NCBI GenBank assembly: GCA_019914995.1
Contig: CM034139.1
Coordinates: 873,001-937,000, forward strand
Reading direction: 5' to 3'
Length of the DNA stretch: 64,000 nt
DNA from: Acanthochlamys bracteata
Taxonomy: Eukaryota; Streptophyta; Magnoliopsida; Pandanales; Velloziaceae
Shown here: one piece after another, positions 1 to 11,342 of the stretch
Layout of the letters: each line of letters opens with the position of its first letter
Numbering within the stretch: position 1 is the first letter of the stretch
Position numbers and translations under genes: made by a program
Notes under the pieces: generated by a model
What the model saw: only the letters and a program-made list of their open reading frames with translations
What the model was told of the DNA's origin: nothing
The model's database searches: none

Positions 1-1422
1 GAAAACTTAGAGATTCTATCCTAATTTATCCCGCAAGTGCACAGTTGTCGCCTACCGTATAGCAAATAACAGGTTCGATCCACAGGGACTGATGCTAACT
101 CTAACTCAAAACTAATCTCATAAAATATGTAATAGGATGGAGATTTTTAATTAAACTACAAATATGTATGAAAATCAAATAATAATAATAATAATAATAA
201 TAAAATTTTTAGAATAGAGGAAATAAGATAACTGAAATTTTAGAATCCACCACTAGTGTTTATTGTTTGAATACTTAATCAAGTGTGAGTTTTATTATTG
301 ACTAATGTGAAGATTTCGTACCTAATACTTTGGTCCAGTCCTTAGGTCAGATTTCAATTATGATTCTAACTTTAGTCCAGTTTAGAATCACCTATCTCTT
401 ATTTATTCTAACTTTGGTCCAGTATAGAATTAAACAAGAGATGCATTAAGAATTGCGAAATCAGAAATCATGCAATCATATTCTCTTTGGTCCAGAAAAT
501 ACTAATCACAGTTATTAATCCTAAGCTCTTTTATTATGTTTCGATTGGTCCTCGCAAACATAATTAGACAAGTAATTCAAACTTCAAACTCAATATTGAT
601 CACGCATTTAAATTCAAAATCTAAATTTTAATTAATACAAAGATTAACAACTCACAAAATATTAAACAATTATTAATCATAATAATGTTTAAGAATCCAA
701 ATAATTTCACTAAGGTTTCATCCAAAATTCCAGTCAAGATGTTTAGCTACCCACAGAAATAATACAAGCAATAAAATTTATTGAGATAAATAGAAAAAAA
801 AAAGAAAATCAAATCTGGTTGGTTGTTGCTTTATCCGCTGTCAAGCTCTGTCCTCCTCCTCGGCCTTTAATTTCCCCTCCGTTTCTTCCTCTGGTTCCTT
901 CCTTTGGTTTCTTCCTCTGGTTTCTTCTCCCTCTTTCTGTGTGAAGATCTCAATTTTAAAGCCAAGCAAATTTTGGTTGAGATTTTTTCTCTCCCTTTTC
1001 AGCAAAGAATCTTGCCCAAGATCTAGCCAAAACCCCAAGAGAATCAAAGAAAAATAAAACAAACATATGATTTCCTTCCTTTACGGAAACGCGTCGCTCC
1101 CCCCTATTGCTGTCTGCAGCAGCCATGAAGAAAAAAAATTTTCCTTCTCACGTGAGAAAGATTCTCCTAGGGCAGCATTCATTGTAAGCTTATAGCTCCT
1201 CTTTCTTTTACATTGAGCTCAATGAATTTAGTGGGCCCATGCACTCTTTTAATCATTGGTTTGTCTCAAATTTACTGCATCATTAGCTCTTATACATTTG
1301 TCCAAATTGTCTTCATTATCTAACATCCACAAAATGTAAGAAAATTTTAGCTCATTAATAAATAAATCAATATATAATCATGACCAAAATATTATTATAA
1401 AGATATAATTATATCTTTATCA
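1..1422 (-). repeat. Athila-type LTR, copy 1 (3' LTR of internal copy 1, cut by window start)
   Basis: Aligns along its whole length with 9880-11324 and 19784-21218. About 20 bp of its left end lie before the window. The plus-strand right end is ...ATCTTTATCA, giving the canonical TG start on the minus strand. It contains an AAT microsatellite near 179-204. It carries private substitutions against the other two LTRs, for example near 39, 132, 307, 831 and 1232. Confidence 0.9.
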
Positions 1423-1440
1423 AATACCCCCAAACTTAAA
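1423..1440 (-). promoter_or_regulatory. Polypurine tract next to LTR copy 1
   Basis: On the minus strand this is a purine-rich AAGTTTGGGGGTATT tract directly before the TG of the LTR. That is the expected place of the plus-strand DNA primer in reverse transcription. The same tract lies next to LTR copy 2. Confidence 0.8.
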
Positions 1441-2984
1441 CTTTTGCTAGTGCTCGAGCAAAATAATTAAAATGCATACCAAACTTCCACAAATTATTCT
1501 CATAGAACTCATTTTTACTCAAAGCTTAATCAATCATAAATCATAAAGAATATTCTAAGCCTAATGCTCAAGTCAACACCATCTACAAACTCCCATAAAT
1601 GCGTTGTACGACAAGCAAATCAACTCAATCCTCGCATTCAAAGAACATGTGCAACATATTAGAAGAAAATTTAGAATTCAAAGTCCATAAGTTCATTAAG
1701 AAATCATCTTCCCACTGCTCATACAATTGTTAGAGAATCACAAAGTTATTTCAAAGGTTGTAATGAATGCAATCAACTTAGGAAATAGTCAAAATACAAA
1801 GAAGTCAAAAGTATTTTTAAGAAAAGAACAAGGTATACTCAAGCATTGGCCCAATTTTACGGCTCTTTTATTTTTATTAAATTGCTCTTCCTTTACCGTT
1901 GCATTTTACAAGGTATACTCGAGCTTTTTTTTTTTTTTTCTTTCTTTACCCTTGTACTTTTGGATGACTCTTTGATAGCTCTGTCTCTCAACTATCCCTA
2001 ACAATTGAAAACAAAACAATACAACACAAGAAAATATTAAGATCAACTCTAAGCCTCGTATTGCATGGTGATAGATATCGTCACTTGTTACGGATTATGA
2101 AATCAAAATGCTCTATAAAATGTATTCAATTGCTTTTGTCTAGAATAGCAAAAGAATTTTATCAACTCACTTATACACAACACTATTCAAAAGAAGAAAA
2201 TAGACTTAGCTGACAAGAACATTAGATAAACAAACTCAATATTAATTATGATCTCAAAAACTATGCTAGAAAAAGAGTTCAAATTCATCATTGGAAAAAA
2301 TTGGAAGAAAGGCTATCAATTAGAATGTTTAACATTGCACAAGATTTGACTTTCTATCTCCCCCAAGCTTACATCCAACATTGTCCTCAATGTTCACTGA
2401 ATAGAATAATCAAGCATTAATGTAAAAATGAAAGAATGTAAGACTTAGGTCGTAAGAAGGACTCCCCTGATTGTGTTTGCATAATTTGTATCTTCTTGAG
2501 CTCACTCCTCTTTATAAACCTGCTACCTACATGTTTGCTTTTGAATAGAATCTGCAGCTTGGTCACCACCACCCATGCAAAGAACAATATAGCTTTTTCT
2601 TTGTTGTCCAAAGAGTCTGTTGATAGCTCTTGTTAAAAACCTTTTAACAACTAGCAGTGAATGCAGTTTATTATAATGCATGAGCAGATCTAGTTCCAAA
2701 GAAAGCACTTTCTGCATTTCCAGATTTCTTCCATAATAGTGAATGCATCTAATTGATAGTTATGCTTACCTAACGCAGAAACATACCACATAGAAGAAAT
2801 CAGCTTGGAAAGCTTACCTGATTAGAAGACAAATGAAACCAGAAGGTGTTTTGCAGCTTGGCTCTAAGTTCATTAACCAGGCAACAGAGGCATCATGCTT
2901 TTGTGGCCTCTAATGTGCTGACTTTACATGTATTTTGTAGCTTCATTGTTATTCTGGTTACTTTGTAGCTCATTTCTTGCAAGC

Positions 2985-3017
<33 letters not shown>

Positions 3018-3400
3018 CTGAACTTTTTCAAATTTTCATAATTGTAATTATTATTAAATATGTAATGTTGTTTGCCATTTGCTTGCCAAATGTGTCGGAG
3101 CATACTTAAAGTCAGCTTACATATGCAAACTATCTGAAGGATAAGTTATCGAAGGTTGAGCCTATTCATTGGCTTGAAATGCACTCACAAAATATCAATA
3201 GAACAACCAATTGCACTTTTTTGTGGAGGCATGCTTTACAGTTTTATTATGAACCTATATTTTATTTGGAATATGCTTGTTGATCATGATCAACCTTCGT
3301 TTTTCTCTATCAGGAATTACTATGCTAAAGTTATGTAATGGTCCAATGTTGCTTTTCTCTGTTTTAAATGAGCATTGCTCATCTCATATGAATTTGGCAG
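1441..3400. other. Athila 3' non-coding region and left part of the captured host DNA, copy 1
   Basis: No retroelement protein is readable here. From 1441 to about 2430 it is the element's own long 3' region. From about 2480 to 3400 it looks like host intron sequence leading to the splice acceptor at 3399-3400. It has a T tract at 2988-3018 whose length differs in copy 2. Short ORFs here lack homology or codon signal and are not called. Confidence 0.5.
2354..2370 (-). promoter_or_regulatory. Internal polypurine-tract-like sequence, copy 1
   Basis: On the minus strand it reads AAGCTTGGGGGAGATAG, about 930 bp before the terminal polypurine tract and similar to it. Copy 2 has the same at 12258-12274. 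A second such tract in the long 3' region is known from Athila-like elements. Its use here is inferred. Confidence 0.5.
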
Positions 3401-3747
3401 CCCCATCTTCAAAGAACAAAACTGTGTGACATGAAGGATGGTGAACTTGATCCAATGTATGTCAAAAAGAGAGAGCAGCTTAAGCAGCTTGTTGCATCAA
3501 TTGTTCGTCCAAAAGTTGTACAGGGTAAACATTTGAATGGAAAAGACTTCGTCTCTTTTTTAGAGCAGGTAGTTCTTACAACTCTGTCATTGGGTTTGCT
3601 TATGTAACTATTATTTGTCTCCATATAGCTAGCCTTGACTTGTTTGTTGTAGTACTATCATATCAGGTATATAATCTTAGGCATTGTTTGTACTTTCAGA
3701 TTCTTGAAGCCTTAAAGAAAGGAGAAATTCCTTCTACAGGCTCTCTC
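3401..3747 (+). pseudogene. Captured fragment of a plant guanylate-binding family (GBP-type GTPase) gene, copy 1
   Basis: Lies on the strand opposite to the retroelement genes. Exon 1 (3401-3568, 56 codons, open) follows a TTTGGCAG acceptor and ends at a GT donor. It encodes a charged helical segment with DGELDPMYVKKREQLKQLV and a VRPKVVQGK motif. A 131-bp intron ends in TTTCAG at 3699. Exon 2 (3700-3747) encodes ILEALKKGEIPSTGSL and then runs into a T tract, where homology stops. From memory these two exons match the GTPase-domain region of plant guanylate-binding family proteins. Retained introns rule out an mRNA-derived retrocopy. The piece has no start, stop or complete domain and cannot make a GTPase. 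It is identical in copy 2, so it was captured before the array formed. Confidence 0.75.
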
Positions 3748-4364
3748 TTTTTTTTTTTTTGCAATTGCATGATTTAGTTTGAACATGTATCAGCAATCAT
3801 AAACCATCCGGTTGACTCCATAACCACACAGAAACTTCAATAAAGTTGTTAATCAATATTTCATACTGTACTTCATGCATCACAGATAGTAACTGTATAG
3901 TCATATGATTTTTTGTTTTGTCAAATGCTAAGCACCTCTAAACTTGATCATAAAATAGGCATATTCGGTGTCAAACCAACTTCACTAGTCTTACAGAATT
4001 TCCTAGTATCAAAATTAAATTTCCCTTATTTATATATTCATCAAGTAGTAGGCATAGCTTAAAATTCAGTTGTAAATGATTTGAATCGCTTACCTGACAA
4101 CTCATATTCCAAATAGACTTACCTGAGCTTTCCTCTGTTCCATTTGCTTTTGGATGTTGTTCTTGCTACCAGAATTTTTGAGTCATCCTTAATTCCCGTA
4201 GCTATCATCTATAAGAATTATTTTCTTCTAAACACCTTCTCCCGGAAAGCCAGTCGTAAATAAAATAAGAATAAAACTACAACTAAATTCAAATCATCAA
4301 AAAATTTTGGATTGCCTCCCAAATAGCGCTAAGTTTAACGTCTTCAGCCAGACGGAAGCATTTT
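3748..4364. other. Right part of captured/unknown DNA between host fragment and integrase, copy 1
   Basis: No retroelement coding is visible. On the minus strand, about 4200-4123 reads as a short open basic, Gln-rich segment (QKQMEQRRKAQ in the cleaner copy 2) ending exactly at CAG/GTAAGT. That suggests a second captured exon in the orientation opposite to the GBP piece. Two more CTTACCTGA (donor-like) strings occur nearby. This is tentative. Confidence 0.3.
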
Positions 4365-5636
4365 CTAGAGATAAATGGGATCTAACAACTTAAAAGTTGC
4401 TTCATCATTTATATAGAAAGTAGTTGCTAGATATGGTTTTAAACGATGCCCATTAACTTTGAATTGCATTCCAGATTGTAAATCCCTAATTTCTACAGCT
4501 CCATGAGGAAAAACTTCAATAACCTCGTAGGGTCCATACCATCTAGATTTAAGCTTTCCTGGAAAAAGCTTCAATCTTGAATTATATAACAAGACCTTTT
4601 CCCCACATTCAAATAATTTTCTTAATAATGCCTTATCATGCAATGCTTTGGTTCTATCCTTATAAATCTTAGCATTCTCATATGCCTCATTTTGAATTTC
4701 TTCTAACTCACTTAATTGCAATTTTCTAACGTTTCCAGCTTCTTGAAGGTCAAAGTTGAGTTTTTTAATGGCCCAATAAGCTTTATGTTCTAACTCAACA
4801 GGGAGGTGACAAGCTTTTCCATAGACCAAACGATAAGGAGACATTCCTATAGGAGTTTTGTAAGCTGTCCTATAAGCCCATAAAGCATCATTAAGTTTTA
4901 AAGCCCAGTCTTTCCTATTCGATTGTGCAATTTTTTCCAAGATATGCTTAATCTTCCTATTTGACACTTCTACTTGACCACTAATTTAAGGGTGATAAGG
5001 CGTAGCGACTTTATGAGTTATATTATATTTCTTCATCAAGGCTTCAAATAGCTTATTACAAAAATGAGATCCCCCATCACTAATTATAGCTCTAGGTGTA
5101 CCAAAACGTGAAAAGATAAAATCTTTCAAAAATATCAGCACTACCTTATGGTCATTAGATCTACAAGCTGTAGCTTCAATCCATTTGGAAACATAGTCAA
5201 CTGCAACCAAGATATAGAGATAGCCAAAAGAAATAGGAAAAGGTCCCATGAAATCTATACCCTAAACATCAAACAATTCAATCACTAAAATATTAGTAAG
5301 AGGCATTTGATTCCTAAAAGAAATATTTTTCATTCTTTGAAACCTATCACAAAATTTACAAAAATTATAAGCATCTTTAAACAAAGTTGGCCAAAAGAAT
5401 CCACTCTGTAATACTTTTGCTGCAGTTTTCTTAGCTCCAAAATGTCCTCCACATGCATAAGAATGACAAATTTTGAGGATACTTAAAAACTCACTCTTTG
5501 GAACACATCTCCTAATAATTTGATCAGAATAATGTTTGAACAAGTAAGGATCATCTGAAAAATAATACTTAGCATCAGCATGCAACTTTTTCTGCTCTTG
5601 TCTAGATTTGTCCTTATGCAACATATTGGTGACCAA
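4365..5636 (-). pseudogene. Athila-type integrase region, copy 1
   Basis: Three open blocks (5636-5262, 5249-4986, 4967-4365) separated by in-frame stops. Block 1 has the zinc-binding region ([15 protein letters not shown] then CKFCDRF). Block 2 has the catalytic core start ([20 protein letters not shown]) and the second Asp in SDGGSHF. The third acidic residue falls just after the stop, in the QVEVSNRK segment. Block 3 is the C-terminal integrase domain with a [12 protein letters not shown] motif. All three stops also occur in copy 2. Integrase inserts element DNA into the genome. This copy cannot make a full-length one. Confidence 0.85.
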
Positions 5637-6784
5637 ATAATTTACTATATCAAGATACCAAGGTACAATTTGATAGTGAATAATTGTTCATCAGAAACCT
5701 CTCGATAATGGCATATGCATTCCTAAGTTATTACCTTCATAGGACAATCGAGACAAATGGTCAGCTACAACATTTTCTGCTCTTTTCTTATCTCTAATCT
5801 CTATATCAAACTCTTGCAACAATAGAATCCACCTGATCAATCTAAGCTTAGCATCTTTCTTAGTCATAAGATATCTAATTGCTGTGCATGATCTGAAAAA
5901 ATTATTATCTTGGAGCCAATCAAGTACGACCTAAACTTCTAAAGCAAATACCACAACTAGAAACTCCTTTTCAAGAGTGCAATAATTTACTTAAACTTCA
6001 TTAAGTGTGCGGGCTTGCATAATATATGGCATGCAAATCGTTTATTCACTCTTTACCCTAACACAGCTCCTATAGCATAATCAAGGGCATCACACATGAT
6101 TTCAAAGGGCAAATTCCAATCAGGGGGCATTATAATAGGAGCTGTTGTGAGTTTAGTCTTAAGTAACTTAAAAGTATCCAAACAATTTTGATTAAAATCA
6201 AAGTCAGTGTCCTTTGCTAACAAATTACATAAAGATCTAGTGATTTTGAAAAAATCTTGAATAAATCTTCTATAAAAGCCAACATGTCCCAAGAAAGACC
6301 TAACTTCTTTCACATTGGTAGGAGGTGGAAGATTTGAAATAATATCAATCTTCGCCTTATCCACCTCTATACCATCTTGGGAGATAATATGTCCAAGAAC
6401 AATGCCTCTCCGAACCATGAAGTGGCACTTCTCCCAATTCAGAACCAAGTTAGTTTCTTGGCATCTTTTCAACACTAAAGAGAGGTTATCTAAACAATCA
6501 TCAAAATCAGATTCAAAGACTGAAAAATCATCTATAAATACCTCTATAATCTTTTCTACCATGTCGGAAAAGATTGCCATCATGCAACGCTGAAAAGTAG
6601 CAGATGCATTGCATAAACCAAATGGCATGCGTCTATATGCATAAGTTCCATAAGGACAAGTGAAGGTAGTTTTCTCTTGATCCTCAGGAGCTATAGAAAT
6701 TTGGTTGTATCCAGAATATACATCTAAGAAGCAATAGTAACTATGGCCAGCTAATCTCTCAAGCATTTGATCAATAAATGACAA
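5637..6784 (-). pseudogene. Athila-type reverse transcriptase and RNase H, copy 1
   Basis: The 6784-6053 block is a good RT palm: the DVYSGYNQI region, TFTCPYGTYAYRRMPFGLCNA, and the catalytic FIDD box (VFIDDFSV), then the thumb with SFLGHVGFYRRFI. A stop at 6053 (shared with copy 2) ends it. RNase H follows between 6050 and 5640 in broken frames. The equivalent in copy 2 reads through [10 protein letters not shown] and a VVADHLSRL end. Small indels here mostly sit at CAG or CG sites. Confidence 0.85.
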
Positions 6785-6841
6785 AGAAAAATGGTCTTTT
6801 CTTGTGACACTATTAAGCTTTCTATAATCAATACAAACCCG

Positions 6842-8200
6842 CTAGCCAGTCACTAATCTCGTGGGCACTAACTCATTACTATCATTTTTTACCACTGTAA
6901 CCCTAGACTTCTTTGGCACCACATGTATAGAACTCACCCACTTCGAGTCTGAGATAGGATAAATAACTCCAACGTCTAAAAGTTTCATCACCTCAGTTTT
7001 TACTACTTTTTTCATGTTGGGATTAAGTCTTCTTTGTGCATCACGATGAGGTTTAGCATCATCTTCTAATAAAACTCGATGCATACACCTAGTAGGGCTA
7101 ATTCCCTTAATGTCAGCTATAGTCCAACCAATCGCAGTCTTATGCTCTCTCGATACTTGAACTAATTTTTCTTCTTCTATAGTGTCAAGGTCAAATACAA
7201 TAATCACACGAAGAGTTTCATGATCTTCAAGATATGCATATTTTAGATGAGTAAGTAATGTTTTCAACTCAATCTTTGGGGCTTCTATAATAGATGGAAC
7301 CAACTTATTACTTGAAAGTGGTAAAGATTCAAAATTTTGTGGCCTTCTAGAATAAGCAGATATAGAATCACACATAGCATACATTTGAGTTGATGCATTA
7401 TTAAGTTTTGAGTAAAAATTGTCTTGATCATGAATTTCTCCTGCATTAACAGAATTATTCTGAAGAATGATATCTGTTTTCAATTGGTCAACAACATCAA
7501 TACTGAAACAATCACCTAAATCCTCAGAAAACTTTATTGCATTAAAAACCTTAAACTCAAACTCAACAGTTTTACCTTGAATAGTCATAGTGAGTGTCCA
7601 TTCTTTAACATTTATCTTAGTACCAGCTGTAGCCATAAAAGGTCGACCTAAAATGATGTGTAAATCCTTTCCAGGTCGTGGTGTGTCTTCCATATCTAAA
7701 ACAACAAAATCAGCTGGCAAGATGAATTCATCAACTTTCACCAATATATCCTCAAGAATGCCACTAGGAACTTTTACTGAATGATCAGCAAGTTGTAAAG
7801 TCATAGAAGTTGGAAAGAGTTTGCCCAATCTTAGCTTAGTATAAACTAAATAAGGCATAAGATTTATGCTTGCTCCTAAATCCAATAATGCCTTCTCAAA
7901 CTTCACACTTCCTATGCGGCAAGGAATAGTGAAACTCCCTGTATTTTTGACTTTTGGTGGTAGTTTTCTTTGAAGCACTGCACTTACCCTTTCAGAAAGA
8001 GCAACCTGCTCATGCTCTTTAAATCTCCTCTTGTTAGTGCATAAGTCTTTTAAGAACTTAGCATATGCTGGAATTTGCTTAATTGCATCTAATAGAGGGA
8101 TATTAATTTTTATCTTTTTAAACATCTCCATAAAATCCTTTAGCTGATTCTTTTTCTTAGAAGACATGAGGCGCTGAAGGAAAAGGAGCTTTAGGCACAT
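6842..8200 (-). pseudogene. Athila-type aspartic protease and start of reverse transcriptase, copy 1
   Basis: A 452-codon open stretch. Near residue 110 is the protease active site LLDLGASINLMP, followed by a flap-like region and the ILGRPFMAT motif. The C-terminal part is the beginning of RT (WVSSIHVVPKKS) and ends at a TAG just before the conserved RT block that starts with CIDYRKLN. The stop is shared with copy 2. The protease would mature the gag-pol polyprotein. Confidence 0.8.
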
Positions 8201-8210
8201 AAGATGGGGT

Positions 8211-9710
8211 TCAAGATAGGTAATGTCGAGTGGATGTGGAACCTTTAAAATTTTTCTTTGAAGATTCAGTATTTATATCTCTCACCTCATTGTCAACCTT
8301 TTTGCCATTTGTAAGTGTCATGATAGCTTTGGCATCTTCATAATTTCTAAGATTAAGTTCTGATTGACTAGGAAATTTGCCTCTCTCACGTTCACTGACA
8401 TGAGATGCAATTTGTCCAACTTGTGTCTCAAGTTTTGAGACAGCTTGTTGAGTCACGTGCTGGAAGGTTTCAAGTTGAGAAAGGGATTGTCTTGTGGAGT
8501 TTTGAAATTCAAGCTGATTTTGCATCAAGGATTTCATGAGTTGTTGCAATTCATCAATTAGTTCCTTTTTAGGCTCAGTTTGAATAGGTGCTTGTGCTTG
8601 CTAAGGTTTAGAAATTGGATTTTGTAAATTATTATTATTTGACCATGACAAATTAGGATGATTTCTCCAACCAGGATTATAAGTATTAGAAAAGGGTCAT
8701 TCCTAGACTTTTGATAATTGCTAATTTGATTGGCTTGCTCTTGAACAAATTCGGATATGAGCGGTCAAAGGACAATTACAGTCGTCTGATCAATATTAGC
8801 ACAAATTTCACAACCTTCTCCTCTAGAACCTTTGGATACAAGATTGACAATCATGTCAAACTTCTTCTCTAAAGAATCAAATCTCGATCAACACTAGTGG
8901 AGGAACCTATCCCATACACTCCTTTCTTTCCTACTCCACGATCTCTCGTATAATCCCACTTGTTAAGAATTAGCACTAAGTCGCTCAAACAACTCAAATG
9001 CTTCGTTCTCATTCTTATCCATCAGAGCACCACCACAAGCAGCATTTATAATTTGCCTGCTCTGATGTAAGACACCCTCATAAAAATGCTCTATAATTCT
9101 CCACTTCTCAAAACCATGATGAGGGCATTTTTGTAACAAATCTTTAAAACGATCCCATACCTCAAAGAATAACTCACCATCTCTCTCACTGAAAAAATTC
9201 AACTTCCCTACGTAAGGCTTGGATTTTCTGGGCAGGAAAGAATTTTTGTAGGAATTTATGCGACAACTGATCCCAAGTATTAATAGATTGTGCCTCAAGA
9301 GTATTGAACCAAGCTTTCGCTTTCTCATTTAATGAAAAAGGAAAAAGACGAAGTCGGATTCCTTCATCCGAGACTCCATTAATCTTTGAAGTTGCACAGA
9401 TTTCATAAAAGTTCTTAACATGAAGATAAGGATCCTCATTTGCTTGCCCATAGAAAGAAGGGAGCAGTTGAATCATGGAGGGTTTTATTTCAAAACATTG
9501 AGCAGTTATGTTAGGCAATACAATGCAAGAAGGTGTGGCATTGGTTTGGGGAAGGGAATAGGATCTCAAGGGTCTAAGAGGCTGATCAATTTCTTGGTTT
9601 TGGTCCATGATGTTCAGCTGATCTCTACACTCACGCCTAATTCTCCTAACAGTTCTCTCAAACTCAGGATCAAATTCAAGAGATGATTGACCTCGAGAGC
9701 GGGTTATCAT
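8211..9710 (-). pseudogene. Athila-type gag, copy 1
   Basis: Begins with ATG at 9710, about 140 bp after the PBS. The first block (9710-9186) contains the retrotransposon gag capsid domain (GQANEDPYLHVKNFYEIC, FSLNEKAKAWFNTL, WDQLSHKFLQKFFP). A frameshift near 9190 and an in-frame stop near 8963 break it. The second part has a Cys-rich stretch (CEICANIDRTTCNCP type) and a Gln-rich helical region (8549-8211) leading to the protease. In copy 2 the frame near the first break is intact, so that frameshift may be a sequence error. Confidence 0.8.
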
Positions 9711-9852
9711 GCACTAATGCAAAAACCTAAAAGTGAAACGCAATGCTAAGAAAAACTCTAAATGCAAACATATGCAAAACCAAAAGCAAATCTCAATCAA
9801 ACCTAAATCATCTAAGAGAGACTAAACTGAATCAAAATTAAGCAAAATCAAC

Positions 9853-9870
9853 TCCCCGGCAACGGCGCCA
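9853..9870 (-). promoter_or_regulatory. Primer binding site, tRNA-Asp type (internal copy 1)
   Basis: On the minus strand TGGCGCCGTTGCCGGGGA, complementary to the 3' end of plant tRNA-Asp(GTC) as I remember it, 9 bp after the LTR end. The tRNA primes minus-strand DNA synthesis. Confidence 0.85.
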
Positions 9871-9879
9871 AAAACTCGG

Positions 9880-11324
9880 TGTGGCTAAAATCACTTAAAA
9901 AAACTTAGAGATTCTATCCTAGTTTATCCCGCAAGTGCACGGTTGTCGCCTACCGTATAGCAAATAACATGTTCGATCCACAGGGACTGATGCTAACTCT
10001 AACTCAAAACTAATTTCATAAAATATGTAACAGGATGGAGATTTTTAATTAAACTACAAATATGTATGAAAAAATCAAATAATAATAATAATAATAATAA
10101 AAAAATTTTTGAAATAGAGGAAATAAGATAATTGAAATTTTAGAATCCACCACTAGTGTTTATTGTTTGAATACTTAATCAAGTGTGAGTTTTATTATTG
10201 ACTAATATGAAGATTTCGTATCTAATACTTTGGTCCAGTCCTTAGGTCAGATTTCAATTATGATCCTAACTTTGGTCCAGTTTAGAATCACCTATCTCTT
10301 ATTTATTCTAACTTTGGTCCAAAGATAGAATTAAACAAAAGATGCATTAAGAATTGCAAATCGAAATCATGCAATCATATTCTCTTTGGTCCGTAAAATA
10401 CTAATCACAAAGTTATTAATCCTAAGCTCTTTTATTATGTTTGATTGGTCCTTTAAAACATAATTAGACAAGTAATTCAAACTTCAAACTCAATATTGAT
10501 CACGCATTTAAATTCAAAATCTAAATTTTAATTAATACAAAGATTAACAACTCACAAAATATTAAACAATTATTAATCATAATAATGTTTAAGAATCCAA
10601 ATAATTTCACTAAGGTTTCATCCAAAATTCCAAATAAGATGTTTAGCTACCCATAAAATAATACAAGCAATAAAATTTATTGAGATAAATAGGAAAAAAA
10701 AAGAAAATCAAATCTGGTTGGTTGTTGCTTTGTCCGCTGTCAAGCTCTGTCCTCCTCCTCGCCCTTTAATTTCCTCCTCCGCTTTCTTCCTCTGGTTCCT
10801 TCCTTTGGTTTCTTCCTCCTTTCTTCTCCCTCTTTTTCGTGTGAAGATCTCAATTTTAAAGCCAAGCAAATTTTGGTTGAGATTTTTCTCTCCCCTTTTC
10901 AAAGAAAGAATCTTGCCTAAGATCTAGCCAAAACCCCAAGAGAATCAAAGAAAAATAAAACAAACATATGATTTCCTTCCTTTACTGAAACGCGTCGCTC
11001 CCCCCTATTGCTCTCTGCAGCAGCCAAGAAGAAAAAAAAGTTTTCCTTCTCACGTGAGAAAGATTCTCTTAGGGCAACACTCATTGTAAACTTATAGCTC
11101 CTCTTTCTTTTACATTGAGCTCAATGAATTTAGTAGGCCTATGCACTCTTTTAATCATTGGTTTGTCTCAAATTTACTGCATCATTAGCTCTTATACATT
11201 TGTCCAAATTGTCTTCATTATCTAACATCCATAAAATGTAAGAAAATTTTAGCTCATTAATAAATAAATCAATATATAATCATGACCAAAATATTATTAT
11301 AAAGATATAATTATATCTTTATCA
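9880..11324 (-). repeat. Athila-type LTR, copy 2 (shared middle LTR)
   Basis: 1445 bp, plus-strand ends TGTGGCTAAAATC...ATCTTTATCA. It serves as 5' LTR of internal copy 1 and 3' LTR of internal copy 2. It differs from both outer LTRs at many CAG and CG sites (for example 10319, 10351-10365, 10391, 10631, 10901) by small indels or replacements. Apart from these it has few private substitutions. Confidence 0.9.
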
Positions 11325-11342
11325 AATACCCCCAAACTTAAA
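11325..11342 (-). promoter_or_regulatory. Polypurine tract next to LTR copy 2
   Basis: Same purine tract as at 1423-1440, directly abutting the LTR. Confidence 0.8.

Noticed and set aside
1727..1975. 82-codon ORF, repeated at 11629-11880
   Set aside because: It lies in the non-coding 3' region of the Athila element and includes a poly-T tract read as poly-Phe. No similarity or codon bias.
2988..3018. Poly-T run as a possible poly(A) tail of a minus-strand retroposed sequence
   Set aside because: It lies within intron-like captured DNA. The adjacent GBP exons keep introns, and no target duplication is seen around it.
3156..3338. 60-codon ORF upstream of the GBP exon, identical in copy 2
   Set aside because: It lies in the intron before a good splice acceptor, so it is not a separate gene.
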